This document shows positions 5,666-6,480 of a stretch of 6,480 nt of DNA, piece after piece. This DNA comes from Caulobacteraceae bacterium. GTDB lineage: Bacteria > Pseudomonadota > Alphaproteobacteria > Caulobacterales > Caulobacteraceae. The position numbers were made by a program, and so were the translations under genes. The notes under the pieces were generated by a model. That model was not told the DNA's origin, searched no databases, and saw nothing but the letters and a program-made list of their open reading frames with translations. Each line of letters starts with the position of its first letter. Position 1 is the first letter of the stretch. The DNA is taken from positions 1 to 6,480 of the forward strand of contig JASLDZ010000099.1 in NCBI GenBank assembly GCA_030151985.1, in the 5' to 3' direction.

Positions 5666-6480
5666 ATGGACAGCCAGGCCTTCAGGCGCATCGTGATCGT
5701 CGGCGGCGGCTCGGCCGGCTGGATGGCGGCCGCGGCCTGCGCGCGCTTCCTGGAGCGCGGCTATTCCGTGCGGCTGGTCGAGTCCGACGAGATCGGCACC
5801 GTCGGCGTGGGCGAGGCCACCATCCCGCAGATCCGCCTGTTCCTGTCGGGGCTGGGCATCGACGAAGACGCCTTCCTCAAGAGCGTCGGAGGCACCTTCA
5901 AGCTGGGCATCCGCTTCGACGGCTGGACGCGGCCGGGCGAGGGCTATGTCCACACCTTCCAGCAGCCCGGCGTGTCGCTGGGCCTGCTCACCTTCCACCC
6001 CTACTGGCTGCGGGCGAAGGCGCTGGGGTTCGCCGCGCCGCTGGACGCCTACTCGCTCCCCGCCGAGGCGGTCGCGCGCGACCGCTTCACCCGCGGCCCC
6101 TCCTCCGCCCAGAGCCGGCTGCCGGCGCTGGCCTACGCCTTCCACATCGACGCGACGCTGCTCGCCCGGTCGCTGCGCGCCTACGCCGAGGCGCGGGGCG
6201 TCGTCCGCACCGAAGGGCGGATCGCGCGGGTGAACCTGCGGGCGCAGGACGGCTTCGTCGACAGCCTGACGCTGGCGAGCGGCGAGACGGACGAGGGCGA
6301 CCACTTCCTCGACAGTTCGGGCTTCCGGGGGCTGGTGATCGGCGAGGGGGGGCTGGGCGTCCCCTACGAGGACTGGACGCGGTTCCAGCCCTGCGACCGC
6401 GCGCTGGCCGTGCCCTCGGCCTCCACCGAACCGCTGACGCCGCTGACCCGCGCCACCGCCTCCTCCGCCGGCTGGCGCTG
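5666..6480 (+). CDS. Flavin-dependent halogenase ('tryptophan halogenase' family), 5' part only
   Basis: This enzyme would use FAD supplied as FADH2 by a separate reductase, with oxygen and halide, to halogenate an electron-rich, possibly indole-like, substrate in the cytoplasm. The visible 271 codons carry the FAD-binding GGGSAG (13-18) in a Rossmann fold with acidic E39 at its second strand, GEATIP (49-54), and TFKLGIRF with K79, the position of the catalytic lysine in tryptophan halogenase PrnA. DSSGFRG (216-222) matches the family's DxSGFR motif. The window stops at G-W270-R271 plus TG, exactly where the WxWxIP halogenase motif is expected. There is no strong ribosome binding site, only a weak GGA at 5656-5658. 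The ATG is chosen because family members begin just before the Rossmann strand; an in-frame GTG at 5609 is less likely. The gene follows the receptor by 79 bp, separated by a terminator-like hairpin. Substrate and true halogenation activity are unknown. Confidence 0.92.
   Translation, partial: MDSQAFRRIVIVGGGSAGWMAAAACARFLERGYSVRLVESDEIGTVGVGEATIPQIRLFLSGLGIDEDAFLKSVGGTFKLGIRFDGWTRPGEGYVHTFQQPGVSLGLLTFHPYWLRAKALGFAAPLDAYSLPAEAVARDRFTRGPSSAQSRLPALAYAFHIDATLLARSLRAYAEARGVVRTEGRIARVNLRAQDGFVDSLTLASGETDEGDHFLDSSGFRGLVIGEGGLGVPYEDWTRFQPCDRALAVPSASTEPLTPLTRATASSAGWR

Noticed and set aside
4363..5691. A 442-codon minus-strand open frame opposite the receptor 3' half
   Set aside because: Antisense shadow rich in Val/Ala/Arg. 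It lies wholly against well-supported receptor and halogenase coding sequence, and no motif is seen.
5570..6304. A 244-codon minus-strand open frame opposite the halogenase
   Set aside because: The opposite strand carries clear FAD-binding and halogenase motifs; this frame has none and spans the terminator.

Overview
The window is GC-rich and resembles a Gram-negative alphaproteobacterium, most likely of the Caulobacterales (Caulobacter, Phenylobacterium or Brevundimonas type). The evidence is a large TonB-dependent receptor of the Xanthomonas/Caulobacter subclass, a flavin-dependent 'tryptophan halogenase' gene right behind it, and a promoter candidate that fits the Caulobacter housekeeping consensus better than the E. 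coli one. The genus is inference; no rRNA or other marker gene is present.

Layout. Positions 1-2289, minus strand: a secreted bacterial glucoamylase (GH15) starting at a GTG and running off the left edge, so only its last residues are missing. Positions 2290-2658: a 369-bp divergent control region. It holds a good ribosome binding site and a promoter candidate for the glucoamylase, a LacI-family-type operator near its middle (2471-2484), a possible hairpin, and an AT-rich inverted repeat closer to the receptor gene. Positions 2659-5586, plus strand: a complete 975-residue TonB-dependent outer-membrane receptor. Positions 5587-5665: a short gap dominated by a strong intrinsic-terminator-like hairpin. 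Positions 5666-6480, plus strand: the first 271 codons of a flavin-dependent halogenase, cut by the window edge inside its expected WxWxIP motif.

How the parts fit. The simplest reading is a starch/maltodextrin utilisation locus. The receptor would import oligosaccharides across the outer membrane using TonB energy, the exported glucoamylase would release glucose from their non-reducing ends, and a LacI-type repressor encoded elsewhere would control both sides of the divergent region. The halogenase does not fit a sugar pathway, yet genes of this family recur beside such receptors; it is the least explained element here. The hairpin between receptor and halogenase suggests that halogenase expression is stepped down or separately controlled. 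Substrate assignments are inferred from gene context.
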